Below are positions 25,323 through 35,971 of a stretch of DNA of 59,771 nucleotides, piece by piece. The DNA is from Caldicoprobacter algeriensis (GTDB taxonomy: Bacteria; Bacillota; Clostridia; Caldicoprobacterales; Caldicoprobacteraceae). A program made the translations under genes and the position numbers. Below the pieces are notes generated by a model. The model had not been told where the DNA came from and searched no databases. It saw only the letters and a list, made by a program, of their open reading frames with translations. Every line of letters begins with the position of its first letter. Positions within the stretch are counted from its first letter, which is position 1. The stretch spans positions 1-59,771 of the forward strand of contig NZ_JAHUQD010000015.1 in the NCBI RefSeq assembly GCF_023838525.1, given 5' to 3'.

Positions 25323-25967
25323 ATGAGAATAACCTGGTTTGGACATGCCTGTTTCAGATTGGTCTCGGACTCTGGGGTTACCATAATTACCGACCCCTTT
25401 GATGAGACTGTGGGGTACGAGCTGCCAGACGAACAGGCCGATATCGTTACGGTAAGCCACCAGCATTTTGACCACAACTACGTACAGGGTGTGCCTGGGA
25501 ACCCCGAGGTTATCAACAAAATAGGAAATTTCTACGTAAAGGACATACCCATAAAGGGGATAAAGAGCTATCATGATGACCAGGGCGGCAGTAAAAGGGG
25601 CATCAACATCATATACGTATTTGAGATAGATGGGATAAGGGTATGCCATTTGGGGGATCTGGGGCATGTTCTTGTTGAGGAGCAGGTTGGGCAAATAGGA
25701 GACGTGGACGTGCTGTTCATACCTGTGGGAGGTACCTATACCATTGACGCAAACGCGGCGGCCAGTGTGGTTTCATCTCTCAAGCCTTCCATAGTGATTC
25801 CCATGCACTACAAGACCGATAGGATTGATTTTCCCATCGACGGCGTGGATAAGTTCCTGAAGGTCATGGGGGGTGGGACCCATCTCAATGACCATACCCT
25901 GGAGGTTAAAAAGCAGGATGTAGAAGGAAAAGAGACCCGCATCGTGGTTCTTGATTACAAATCGTGA
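25323..25967 (+). CDS. MBL-fold metal-dependent hydrolase (UPF0173 type)
   Basis: Metallo-beta-lactamase-fold hydrolase of about 214 residues, UPF0173/YtkL-like, substrate unknown. The N-terminus TWFGHACFRL and the motif SHQHFDHNY (HxHxDH) supply metal ligands; further ligands are GDLGH and VIPMHYKTD. There is no signal peptide. ATG 25323 follows GAGGAGGGAAG; the in-frame TTG 25305 precedes that site. It sits 34 bp after murI and may be read from the ddl promoter. Confidence 0.9.
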   Translation: MRITWFGHACFRLVSDSGVTIITDPFDETVGYELPDEQADIVTVSHQHFDHNYVQGVPGNPEVINKIGNFYVKDIPIKGIKSYHDDQGGSKRGINIIYVFEIDGIRVCHLGDLGHVLVEEQVGQIGDVDVLFIPVGGTYTIDANAAASVVSSLKPSIVIPMHYKTDRIDFPIDGVDKFLKVMGGGTHLNDHTLEVKKQDVEGKETRIVVLDYKS

Positions 25968-25976
25968 TAAAAATCC

Positions 25977-27675
<1,699 letters not shown>

Positions 27676-27694
27676 TTTTATATAATTTTTGTAT

Positions 27695-27725
27695 AACCCT
27701 ACTAATTTTAAGTGGGGTTTTTTTG
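27695..27725 (+). terminator. Terminator after pyrG
   Basis: Stem AACCCTACT / AGTGGGGTT (one G-T pair) with an AT loop, then seven T. Confidence 0.85.
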
Positions 27726-28430
27726 TGAATTTTTTTGTTGACGGCAGAAGGCTTTTAGATTATGATATCTATAAGCTGCTCATAATGCCATATTGCCGGT
27801 ACCCTTGGATGCCTTTCAAATCTACTTTCTCATTTGGGAAAGTTTGTTTACATACAAAAGCTTATGAGGTTTTGTTCATTTTGCTTTTGTAAGTATTTTA
27901 TATAAAATGGCGTTTTAGATTGAAAAGCGTGGCAAGGGGTATAGATATATATATAATTAAAAGTCTAAATGTAGTTCTACATTTGGGTTTTCATGTGTTG
28001 TGAAGCTGTGTTTTCTATGCTGTTGTGTTGGTTGGGTTGATTATTTTGTTTATTGAATTTAATGCACGCTGTATGAAAGACGGGAAGCTGGAAATAATAT
28101 GGAAGTAGAGTGTATTCCCGTCGGCATTTATGAACGCATCCCTTGAGTTTTTGATATTCCGTATGTTTAGCGTATAAACCATTTAACCTAGTAGTTGCAA
28201 GAAGTTTCCATTCTCTATAGGATGGAGATGAATTGCAAATTTGGTCGGAACGCTCCGAATTCACGCCTGTGGAGATACCAAATGGTGTCGTTGAAGCAGG
28301 AAGCTTCATCTTCTATAAGATGGAGTGGTTTACTATCAAAAAATGATAAAAAACACAGCACAAGCAAAAACTGTATACCATTTGTGCATTTGAAGCAAAA
28401 ATCCTAAATAGAAAGCGAGGAGAAAGGACT
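27726..28430. other. Long AT-rich spacer upstream of rho
   Basis: About 700 bp with no credible intact gene. It contains a short perfect hairpin AAATGTAG-TT-CTACATTT (about 27967-27984), an 8-bp stem GACGGGAA/TTCCCGTC (28079-28086 and 28115-28122) closing a 28-nt interval, and a decayed IS200/IS605 tnpB 3' end (28238-28335). Part of it is probably the 5' leader of rho. Reading frames of up to about 110 codons lack ribosome binding sites. Confidence 0.6.
28238..28335 (+). pseudogene. 3' remnant of an IS200/IS605-family tnpB
   Basis: Frame 28238 reads ...GTLRIHACGD (HACGD at 28262-28276), the usual C-terminal zinc-site ending of IS1341-type TnpB. After a frameshift, frame 28288 reads SLKQEASS, another frequent TnpB tail. 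GAAGCTTCATCTT-CTAT-AAGATGGAG follows at 28299-28325, a 9-bp hairpin with one G-T pair of the kind found at the element's right end. Only about 100 bp survive. Motif recognition is from memory of the family, so confidence is moderate. Confidence 0.5.
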
Positions 28431-30554
28431 TTGGATTTGAGCAATTTAGATTTGAACAATTTAGAAAACAATAACATATTTGAACTCAGAGAGTTTGGCA
28501 AGGAAATAGGAGTAAAGGGTGTTACCAGATATAGAAAGGCTGAACTCATTGAACGCATAAAAGAGAAGCTGAGGGAGCTGGCCGAAGAGCAGCAGCGGGA
28601 ATGGCTTGCCAAAAAACAAGAAGAGCAAGGTGAGCAGCTCCAGGGGCAGGAGGTTCAACATCAGGACCAGGATGTTCAACAGGTGGCACAGCAGGAAAAT
28701 GAGCAGGATCAACCCGTGCAAGAAGAACAGCAAATTGCCCAGTTCGCGCAGGAAGTGCAAGATGTGCAGCGGGAGCAGGAAGACCAAAGCGTACAGCAGG
28801 AACAGGAAGAGAAGCGAGCTGATCAGCAGTTTGAGCAGGAGGGACAGGCTGTTCAGCTACAGCAGGAAGCTGCTCAGCCTAAGCCTCTCAGAAGAGGGCG
28901 GCCAAGGAAAAGGAATGTGGAGGCTGCTCAGGAGAGAGAGACAGCTGGTGGGGCTGCCCAGCAATTGCACCTGCTTGACCAGGCAGAGCAGCAAATAGAA
29001 AGAGGCCTGGATGTGAAGCAGGAAGATTCAGAGCAACGGCATTTCCGTGTAGTGAAACAGGAAGAAGAAGAGGAGGTACAGGAACAAAGGGCCGTGCAGC
29101 AGCCTGAAAGGGAAGAGATGGCAGAAAAGCAGGTGGAGCCCGAGGAAGAGCGTAAGGCTCAGGAAGATGAGCAGCCAGTTCAAGCCAGGGAGCCACATCA
29201 ACCTCAAGAGTACGACGATGAAGAGGATGCTGAGAGAGAGAGAGTTGCTGCAGCCCGCAAAAAAGAGGACCTGTTAGAGAGGATCATCACTGACAAAGAG
29301 GAGTATGAAAGGCAGGTTGCCTATGCGCGTAAATACTTTAATACATCCAATCCCGCTGTGCCCATTCTGCTGAGCACCGGGGAGTGCGGTGACGCCAAAG
29401 GCGTACTGGAAGTGCTGCCAGATGGTTACGGATTCTTACGCGCTGAAAACTATATGCCCGGCAGCAAAGACGTATATGTTTCCCAATCGCAGATACGCCG
29501 TTTTAATCTCAAGACCGGCGATTTGGTGGAAGGCAAAACCCGTCCTGCAAAGGAGGGCGAAAAATTCCAAGCCCTTCTGTATGTGACTGCGGTCAACGGC
29601 GAAGACCCCGAAAAGGCTACCCAGAGAAAGCCGTTTGATGAGCTGACGCCCATATTCCCCGATGAGCGCATAACGCTGGAGAATCCCAAGAATCCCAAAG
29701 AGCTGGCCACGCGTTTGATAGACCTTATAGCCCCGATAGGCAAAGGGCAAAGAGGATTGATTGTATCGCCTCCAAAGGCAGGAAAAACCACGCTGCTCAA
29801 AAAGATTGCCGACAGCATTGCAACCAATTATCCTGATATCTACCTCATAGTGCTGCTCATCGATGAACGCCCCGAAGAGGTAACCGATATGCAGCGCTCT
29901 ATAAAAGGAGATGTTGTGTATTCCACCTTTGACGAGCTGCCCGAACACCATACAAAGGTGGCTGAGATGGTGCTGGAGCGCGCTCAAAGGCTGGTAGAGC
30001 ATGGTAAGGATGTTGTGGTGCTGCTGGATAGCCTTACCCGCCTGGCCCGTGCTTACAACCTTACCGTTCCAGCAACCGGGAAGACGCTATCAGGTGGTAT
30101 CGATTCAGCGGCGCTTCATAAACCTAAGAGGTTCTTTGGTGCAGCCCGTAATATTGAGGAGGGTGGGAGCCTGACCATCATTGCCACCGCTTTAATCGAT
30201 ACAGGAAGCCGTATGGATGAGGTGATATACGAGGAGTTTAAGGGTACGGGCAATATGGAGATCCATTTGGATAGAAAGCTTTCTGAAAAGCGAATTTTCC
30301 CGGCTATTGATATCTTCAGATCGGGGACGCGAAGGGAAGAGCTGCTGCTCAGCCAGAGGGAACTGGAATGCGTATGGGCCATACGCAAGAACTTGAGCGA
30401 AGGACGGCCGGACAGGGTAATTGAGCTCATAATCAACGACCTGTTGCGTACCAATTCCAACGAAGAGTTTATAGACTTGATGCTGGAGCACTTTGAAAAG
30501 ATGGAGAAAGACGGCTATTTCGTCGAGCGCGACAGCTATTACAGCTATCGCTAA
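28431..30554 (+). CDS. rho: Transcription termination factor Rho with Gln/Glu-rich insert
   Basis: Hexameric RNA helicase that ends transcription. The 707-residue protein is far longer than the typical 420-430. Order: Rho_N helical domain (about 1-50), an extreme Gln/Glu-rich low-complexity insert (about 58-285), cold-shock-like RNA-binding domain (about 310-390, [14 protein letters not shown]), and RecA-type ATPase with Walker A PPKAGKTT near 446-453, Walker [16 protein letters not shown], and [20 protein letters not shown]. All catalytic parts are intact. TTG 28431 is the start, with GCGAGGAGAAAGG upstream. Rho inserts with prion-like or phase-separating behaviour are known in Clostridium and Bacteroides; this one is Gln/Glu rather than Asn rich. 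Confidence 0.97.
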   Translation: MDLSNLDLNNLENNNIFELREFGKEIGVKGVTRYRKAELIERIKEKLRELAEEQQREWLAKKQEEQGEQLQGQEVQHQDQDVQQVAQQENEQDQPVQEEQQIAQFAQEVQDVQREQEDQSVQQEQEEKRADQQFEQEGQAVQLQQEAAQPKPLRRGRPRKRNVEAAQERETAGGAAQQLHLLDQAEQQIERGLDVKQEDSEQRHFRVVKQEEEEEVQEQRAVQQPEREEMAEKQVEPEEERKAQEDEQPVQAREPHQPQEYDDEEDAERERVAAARKKEDLLERIITDKEEYERQVAYARKYFNTSNPAVPILLSTGECGDAKGVLEVLPDGYGFLRAENYMPGSKDVYVSQSQIRRFNLKTGDLVEGKTRPAKEGEKFQALLYVTAVNGEDPEKATQRKPFDELTPIFPDERITLENPKNPKELATRLIDLIAPIGKGQRGLIVSPPKAGKTTLLKKIADSIATNYPDIYLIVLLIDERPEEVTDMQRSIKGDVVYSTFDELPEHHTKVAEMVLERAQRLVEHGKDVVVLLDSLTRLARAYNLTVPATGKTLSGGIDSAALHKPKRFFGAARNIEEGGSLTIIATALIDTGSRMDEVIYEEFKGTGNMEIHLDRKLSEKRIFPAIDIFRSGTRREELLLSQRELECVWAIRKNLSEGRPDRVIELIINDLLRTNSNEEFIDLMLEHFEKMEKDGYFVERDSYYSYR

Positions 30555-30583
30555 ATAATGGTACAGCGGGGTATGGGTAAACT

Positions 30584-31648
30584 ATGATAAGCATAAGTCC
30601 ACGGCATAGAAGATATTTAAAGATCATAGCATGGACAGTGCTAGTGCTTTTGCTGGTGCTCTTGATGCTCATCAAAGTTTTCCCTTATGTGGCTCCATTT
30701 GTGGTGGCCCTGTTTGTAACCTTTATTATCGAACGGCCGGTAAGCTTTTTGACGACTAAGCTCAAATTGCCCCGGGGGGCAGCGGTGGGCATAGTCCTCC
30801 TCTTTTTCACTCTGGTTACGGGAGGAATTGTGATACTCATATTCTCAGAGCTGGTCAATGAGATATGGCGCTTGACCAGGGAGATTCCCAGCGCTCAGGT
30901 GGTTAAAGGGTATATCGATATGCTGTTGGGCAGGGTGCAGAATTTGTATTTGAGCTTGCCTGCTGAGCTTGAAAGGACGATCAGGGACAGCCTGGGGTCT
31001 GTTGTGGGAAGCATATCGGTATTCTTGCAAAGCCTGTTGAATTACCTGTTGGACATGGTAAAGCTTTTGCCCCAGCTGTTTCTCTTCATAGTGATATCGC
31101 TGGTGGCCTCCTTTTTCATGAGCAGGGACAGGGAGAAGATATCTAGGTTTGTCTATAAGCAGATGCCGGAGGGATGGAGAAACAAGATCCGCACAGTGAA
31201 AGAGGACCTTTTTGCTGCACTGGTAGGTTTCATCAAAGCGCAGTCCATCCTAATTTCGGTTACTTTCATCGAGCTTCTTATAGGATATAGCCTGATCGGC
31301 GTAAAATACGTCTTTTCATTGGCTCTCATAACGGCAGTGGTGGATGCCCTGCCGGTATTGGGTACCGGCACCATTCTCATTCCTGCTGCAGCCATTAACC
31401 TAATTATGGGCAACGTTCCAAAGGCGCTTGCCTTTATAGCTCTTTATATCGTTATATTGATAGTCCGCCAGTTTTTAGAGCCCAAGGTGGTGGGACAAAG
31501 CCTAGGCTTGCATCCCCTTGTCACCCTCATATCGATATATGTGGGGCTGCAGCTTTTTGGAATCATAGGGCTGTTTTTGGGGCCCATTATTGTGGCTATT
31601 ATAAAGGCTTTACAAAAGGCTAGGATTTTGCCTCAGTGGAAGGCATAA
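30584..31648 (+). CDS. ytvI: AI-2E/YtvI-family membrane protein
   Basis: Polytopic membrane protein (354 residues) of the AI-2E transporter superfamily. Several hydrophobic helices are visible: two at about 12-55, one at 62-88, one near 155-178, and a C-terminal bundle at about 210-345, with the central amphipathic region and the LPVLGTGTILIP segment typical of the family. The closest named relative by pattern is the sporulation integral membrane protein YtvI. The transported molecule is not known. It starts 29 bp after rho and is probably in the same transcript. Confidence 0.85.
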   Translation: MISISPRHRRYLKIIAWTVLVLLLVLLMLIKVFPYVAPFVVALFVTFIIERPVSFLTTKLKLPRGAAVGIVLLFFTLVTGGIVILIFSELVNEIWRLTREIPSAQVVKGYIDMLLGRVQNLYLSLPAELERTIRDSLGSVVGSISVFLQSLLNYLLDMVKLLPQLFLFIVISLVASFFMSRDREKISRFVYKQMPEGWRNKIRTVKEDLFAALVGFIKAQSILISVTFIELLIGYSLIGVKYVFSLALITAVVDALPVLGTGTILIPAAAINLIMGNVPKALAFIALYIVILIVRQFLEPKVVGQSLGLHPLVTLISIYVGLQLFGIIGLFLGPIIVAIIKALQKARILPQWKA

Positions 31649-31747
31649 ATGACGAGAGCTTTAAGCTCTGCCGTTACAAAACAACTGGAACCGGATGAAA
31701 GAAGGGCAGTTCAAAGCTGGTTGGATGCTGAGATGCTGAAAAACGTC

Positions 31748-31777
31748 TTGAAATTCACATTCTCGATGTGCTATACT
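31748..31777 (+). promoter_or_regulatory. rpmE promoter
   Basis: TTGAAA (31748-31753), 18-bp spacer, TATACT (31772-31777), about 50 bp before rpmE. Confidence 0.6.
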
Positions 31778-31825
31778 GTAGTAGTTATAAAAGGGTTGTA
31801 ATTATCGACGAAAGAGGTGACAGTG

Positions 31826-32038
31826 ATGAAGAAAGGTATACATCCCGAGTATGGAGAGGCCATAGTGAGGTGTGCATGTGGTGAGACATTTGTTACCGGT
31901 TCTACCAAAAAGGAGATCAGGGTTGAGATATGCTCGAAGTGCCATCCTTTCTTTACTGGGAAACAAAAGCTGGTAGATACGGGAGGACGTGTGGAAAGAT
32001 TTAAGAAGAGATATGGTCTGGACAGTGACCAGGTGTGA
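31826..32038 (+). CDS. rpmE: 50S ribosomal protein L31 (zinc-binding form)
   Basis: Ribosomal protein L31 of 70 residues, MKKGIHPEY at the start, a Cys pair in RCACG and CSKCHPF in the middle: the C+ type that holds zinc. Many Bacilli also carry a zinc-free paralogue; none is seen here. ATG 31826 has AAAGAGGTG six bases upstream. It follows rho-ytvI, as rpmE follows rho in Bacillus, and ends in its own terminator. Confidence 0.96.
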   Translation: MKKGIHPEYGEAIVRCACGETFVTGSTKKEIRVEICSKCHPFFTGKQKLVDTGGRVERFKKRYGLDSDQV

Positions 32039-32052
32039 ATTCCACAAAATAG

Positions 32053-32087
32053 TGCAGATTGGGGTTATACCCTGGTCTGCATTTTTG
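32053..32087 (+). terminator. Terminator after rpmE
   Basis: Outer stem TGCAGA/TCTGCA and inner GGGGT/ACCCT with loop TAT, then a T-run. It lies just before the yqhQ-like gene. Confidence 0.8.
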
Positions 32088-32109
32088 TTTGTTACAAGGG
32101 GTGTAGCCA

Positions 32110-33096
32110 ATGAGAAAATGCGATATAGGGGGGCAAGCGGTGCTGGAAGGGGTGATGATGCGCGCTCCTTCCCGCATGGTTATAGCCGTTAGGCGCTGTG
32201 ACGGAGAGATTGTAGTGCACAGCCAGCGGCTGTCTTCCCTAAAGGACAGGCATCGCATCTTTAAATTGCCGGTCATAAGGGGGATTATAACTTTTGCTGA
32301 AATGCTGGTTATGGGTGTAAAATCCCTTATGGCCTCTGCCGAGATGTACGGTGACCAAAGCGCTGTAGAAGAGTACCAGCCATCGAGGTTTGAGAGGTTT
32401 GTAGCCGATAAAACCGGCAAAAAGGTGGAAGACGTAATGGCATGGTTTGCGCTGTTGCTGGCCATTGGCCTGGCGATAGTGCTGTTTGTGGTGGTTCCCG
32501 CTGTGCTGACGGGATTGCTCAGAGAGTGGATAGCCAACCGCTTTATACTGGGATTGATTGAGGGAATAATAAGGCTTGCTATATTCATCGGTTATATTGT
32601 ACTGGTGACCAGGATCAAAGATATACAGCGGGTCTTCCAGTATCACGGAGCAGAGCACAAGGCTATTCACTGCTATGAACACGGCGAGGAGCTGTCAGTA
32701 GAAAATGCCAGAAAGTACAGCACGCTGCATCCCAGGTGCGGCACGGCGTTTCTGCTGGTGGTGATGGTGGTGGGCATCGTGGTGTTTTCGGCATTGAGCT
32801 GGGATAACGTGATAGTGCGCATCCTCATAAAGATATTGCTGTTACCTCTGGTGGCCGGCGTCTCATACGAGATAATAAAGTGGGCGGGTAAAACCAGTTG
32901 GCCGGGTGTAAAATTCGTCATGTTCCCAGGACTTATGCTGCAGAAGCTGACCACCCGGGAGCCGGATGATGCCCAGCTGGAAGTTGCCATAAGGGCTTTT
33001 GTGGAGGCCGCGGGGTTGACTGGCAAGGAGGCTGAAGATGCAGCTGAAGGGGATGGAGGTATTAAGGAAGGGGCAAAAGATTTTAGAGTGCCATAA
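32110..33096 (+). CDS. DUF1385 membrane protein (YqhQ-like)
   Basis: Integral membrane protein of unknown function, 328 residues. Family motifs GGQAVLEGVMMRAP at the N-terminus, YHGAEHKAIHCYE in the centre and HPRCGTAFLL are present; hydrophobic segments lie at about 110-140, 145-170, 215-240 and 245-265. In many Firmicutes it sits between rpmE and prmC-prfA, as here. Its 3' end overlaps prmC by 59 bp. Confidence 0.92.
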   Translation: MRKCDIGGQAVLEGVMMRAPSRMVIAVRRCDGEIVVHSQRLSSLKDRHRIFKLPVIRGIITFAEMLVMGVKSLMASAEMYGDQSAVEEYQPSRFERFVADKTGKKVEDVMAWFALLLAIGLAIVLFVVVPAVLTGLLREWIANRFILGLIEGIIRLAIFIGYIVLVTRIKDIQRVFQYHGAEHKAIHCYEHGEELSVENARKYSTLHPRCGTAFLLVVMVVGIVVFSALSWDNVIVRILIKILLLPLVAGVSYEIIKWAGKTSWPGVKFVMFPGLMLQKLTTREPDDAQLEVAIRAFVEAAGLTGKEAEDAAEGDGGIKEGAKDFRVP

Positions 33097-33907
33097 TGTC
33101 CCGGCATCCAGGCTGGAGGCAGAGATTTTGATGGCTCATATGCTAAAGTGCCAGAGGCACGACCTGTACCTCATGAAGGACTGGAAGCTAGACGGTGCTC
33201 AGGTGCAGGAGTTCTTCGACCTGATATACAGGCGTTGTGAGGGATGCCCCATTCAGTATATAACCAACAGGCAGGAGTTTATGGGGCTGGAATTTTATGT
33301 TGACCACAGGGTATTGATACCTCGTGCCGATACTGAGATACTGGTGGAGCATGTGATCAAATGGGTATCTCAAAAAGATGGGCCTGTCCAGATACTGGAT
33401 GTGGGTACGGGAAGCGGTGCAATTGCCGTAAGCCTCGCGTTTTTTTTGCCCAATGCCCGTATAACTGCTGTTGATATTTCGGCCGGGGCATTGGATGTGG
33501 CAAGGTTTAATGCTTGCCGGCATGGGGTTGAGGATCGTATAACCTTTTTGGAAGGAGACCTGTTCTCTCCCTTGTATGGCCATCCTGGTGCTCAGCCTTT
33601 TGACGCTGTTGTATCCAACCCGCCGTATATACCTACACAGGAGATCGAGGGTTTGGAGCCGCAGGTCAAAGATTATGAGCCGCGCATTGCCCTTGATGGG
33701 GGATATGATGGTTTAAAGTTTTACGGCCGGTTGGCCAGGGAGGGATTAGACTGGCTAAAATCCGGGGGCCTGTTGGCCGTTGAAGTGGGGTATGGTCAGG
33801 CCCGGGCCGTTGGAGCCATACTGGAAAGCACGGGATGCTACAGAGATATTACCATACAGAAGGATTTGGCGGGTATTGAGCGCGTGGTTTCTGCTATACG
33901 CCGCTAA
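33038..33907 (+). CDS. prmC: Peptide chain release factor glutamine methyltransferase
   Basis: SAM-dependent enzyme that methylates the glutamine of the GGQ motif in release factors. A helical N-terminal domain is followed by the SAM-binding ILDVGTGSGAIA and the catalytic SNPPYIP motif; 289 residues is normal. ATG 33038 is supported by AAGGAGG (33025-33031) with six-base spacing, although it makes a 59-bp overlap with the upstream gene; ATG 33053 is an alternative. Its substrate, prfA, is the next gene. Confidence 0.95.
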   Translation: MQLKGMEVLRKGQKILECHNVPASRLEAEILMAHMLKCQRHDLYLMKDWKLDGAQVQEFFDLIYRRCEGCPIQYITNRQEFMGLEFYVDHRVLIPRADTEILVEHVIKWVSQKDGPVQILDVGTGSGAIAVSLAFFLPNARITAVDISAGALDVARFNACRHGVEDRITFLEGDLFSPLYGHPGAQPFDAVVSNPPYIPTQEIEGLEPQVKDYEPRIALDGGYDGLKFYGRLAREGLDWLKSGGLLAVEVGYGQARAVGAILESTGCYRDITIQKDLAGIERVVSAIRR

Positions 33908-34011
33908 GTTGATCGTACGAGCAGGTTTTTAAACTCGGCATTGCTATGATCCGATTGTCGAACTATCTTGTTTCATTTTTTAAACAAACTTGTGGTAAAA
34001 GGGGAAGATAT

Positions 34012-35088
34012 ATGCTGGATAAACTGGAGTTTATCGAAAGAAGATATGAAGAATTGAGCAAGGCAATTGCCGATCCAGAAGTGATTGCTAGGCAAAACGA
34101 ATGGAAAAAGCTGGTCAAAGAGCATGCCGACCTGGAGGATATCGTGGTCAAATATAGGGAATACAAAACAATAGAGCAGGACATAGCGGTGGCCCGCGAG
34201 ATGTTAAAGGAAAAGCTGGATGGGGAGTCTTTGGACATGCTTCGAGATGAGCTAGATGCCCTTGAAGAAAGAAAAGAAAAGGTGCTCCATGAGCTTAGGC
34301 TCCTGCTTCTGCCTAAAGACCCCAATGACGAGAAAAACGTCGTTATGGAGATACGGGCCGGGGCAGGAGGAGAGGAAGCAGCCCTTTTTGGCGCTGACCT
34401 CTTCAGGATGTACAGCAGGTATGCCGAGCGTAAGGGCTGGAGGATAGAGGTCATGAGCGCCAACTACACCGACATGGGCGGCGTGAAGGAGATCATATTT
34501 GTAGTGGAAGGGAAAGGCGCTTATAGCCGGCTAAAATACGAGAGCGGAGTCCACCGGGTGCAGAGGATCCCCACTACCGAATCGGGTGGCAGGATCCACA
34601 CCTCCACCGCTACCGTGGCTGTGCTCCCAGAACCGGAAGATGTTGAGGTGGAAATAAATCCCGACGATTTAAAGATCGAAGTGTTCAGGTCATCGGGGCA
34701 TGGAGGCCAAAGCGTCAATACCACCGATTCGGCCGTGCGCATAACCCATCTTCCCACAGGTATAGTGGTTACCTGCCAGGATGAGAGGTCGCAGCAGAAG
34801 AACAGGGAAAAAGCCATGAGGGTTTTAAAGGCCCGTGTACTTGATGCTATTCAGAGGGAACGGGAGCAGGAATATGCTCAGGTCAGGAAGAGCCAGGTGG
34901 GTACGGGCGATAGAAGCGAAAGAATACGGACCTATAACTTTCCGCAGGGCCGCGTGACAGATCATAGGATTGGGATGACCATCTACAACCTGGAAGGTTT
35001 TCTAGATGGAGACCTGGACGAAATCATAAATGAGCTTATAATAAACGATCAGACCGAAAGGCTTAAGAATACCCAAGCATCCCAGTGA
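34012..35088 (+). CDS. prfA: Peptide chain release factor 1
   Basis: Decodes UAA and UAG and triggers peptide release. The 358-residue protein has the coiled N-terminal domain, the codon-recognition PxT motif as [16 protein letters not shown] (RF1 type, not the SPF of RF2) and [16 protein letters not shown] with the catalytic GGQ. ATG 34012 follows AAAAGGGGAAGA and gives the standard start [15 protein letters not shown]; an upstream in-frame ATG (33946) would add 22 unrelated residues. Confidence 0.98.
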   Translation: MLDKLEFIERRYEELSKAIADPEVIARQNEWKKLVKEHADLEDIVVKYREYKTIEQDIAVAREMLKEKLDGESLDMLRDELDALEERKEKVLHELRLLLLPKDPNDEKNVVMEIRAGAGGEEAALFGADLFRMYSRYAERKGWRIEVMSANYTDMGGVKEIIFVVEGKGAYSRLKYESGVHRVQRIPTTESGGRIHTSTATVAVLPEPEDVEVEINPDDLKIEVFRSSGHGGQSVNTTDSAVRITHLPTGIVVTCQDERSQQKNREKAMRVLKARVLDAIQREREQEYAQVRKSQVGTGDRSERIRTYNFPQGRVTDHRIGMTIYNLEGFLDGDLDEIINELIINDQTERLKNTQASQ

Positions 35089-35130
35089 ATACAATTTTTA
35101 TAAAAGCTCTATGTTTGGGGATGGTTTGGG

Positions 35131-35877
35131 TTGGATGAGCTGCTGTTTAGCTGTATCATGGGTACGGCAGCCGGAATTTTGGGCACAGGTTTAGGAGGTA
35201 TCATCGGATTTGTTTTAAACAATCCAGGCAGGCGATTTTTGAGCACCTTATTGAATTTTTCTGCTGGGCTCATGATAGCGGTGGTGTGTTTTGACCTTCT
35301 ACCTGAGGCTTTTGAAATAGGAGGGTTTGGCGTAAGTATAGGAGGCGTGTGCTTGGGAGTGGTCATGATTATAGCCTGCGATGAGGCCATAACCTCCTGG
35401 AGTAGCGATTTTAAAAGGAATGCCGCTTCCATAAGCCAGTATATAAAGACCGGCATATTGCTGGGGATAGGCATTGCGCTTCACAATTTCCCCGAGGGTT
35501 TGGCTATAGGGTCGGGGTTTACGGCAATGGAGTCGTACGGTGTGGGCTTGAGCCTTGTCATCGCCTTTCACGATGTGCCGGAGGGCATTGCCATGGCTGC
35601 GCCTATGCGAATAGGCGGTATGGGCAGGTGGAAAGTCTTTTTAGCTGCCGTTATGGCCGGCGTTCCGACAGGTATTGGTGCATTGGTGGGATATTTGCTG
35701 GGAGAGATATCGCCTTATTTTATAAGCCTGTGCCTGGGATTTGCCGGCGGGGCGATGCTATACATAACGTGTTTGGAGCTCATACCCAGGTCCAGGGACC
35801 TGTACAGGGGCAGAATTCCTGGGCTGGGCCTTATAATGGGAGTGATAGCGGGGATTTTGGTTTCTTCTTTGCTTTAA
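35131..35877 (+). CDS. ZIP-family metal transporter
   Basis: Inner-membrane divalent metal transporter (248 residues) of the ZIP/ZupT-like family. It has about eight transmembrane segments, with the metal-binding signatures HNFPEGLAIG in helix 4 and HDVPEGIAMAAP in helix 5. The substrate is probably zinc or another divalent metal. The start is a TTG (35131), with a purine-rich TTTGGGGATGG upstream; it could be a few codons further in. It begins 42 bp after prfA and is likely co-transcribed. Confidence 0.92.
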   Translation: MDELLFSCIMGTAAGILGTGLGGIIGFVLNNPGRRFLSTLLNFSAGLMIAVVCFDLLPEAFEIGGFGVSIGGVCLGVVMIIACDEAITSWSSDFKRNAASISQYIKTGILLGIGIALHNFPEGLAIGSGFTAMESYGVGLSLVIAFHDVPEGIAMAAPMRIGGMGRWKVFLAAVMAGVPTGIGALVGYLLGEISPYFISLCLGFAGGAMLYITCLELIPRSRDLYRGRIPGLGLIMGVIAGILVSSLL

Positions 35878-35971
35878 TATAAACATGTCTTCTGACTTAA
35901 TGTAAAGTAAAGTATATTATATTGTGGATGAATATCAAGTTACGCGTCTATCCGAAAGGAGAAAGGCACAA

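Noticed and set aside
27689-27892. 67-codon frame after pyrG
   Set aside because: It starts inside the pyrG terminator, has no ribosome binding site and no family resemblance.
28239-28345. Third-frame reading SEFTPVEIPNGVVEAGS as the true TnpB tail
   Set aside because: TPVE and EAGS also occur at TnpB C-termini, but HACGD followed by SLKQEA in the other two frames is a stronger pair. Either way the element is a remnant.
33954-33962. Spo0A box (TGTCGAA) upstream of prfA
   Set aside because: A 7-base motif is expected several times by chance in 60 kb, there is no paired promoter, and prfA is a housekeeping gene.
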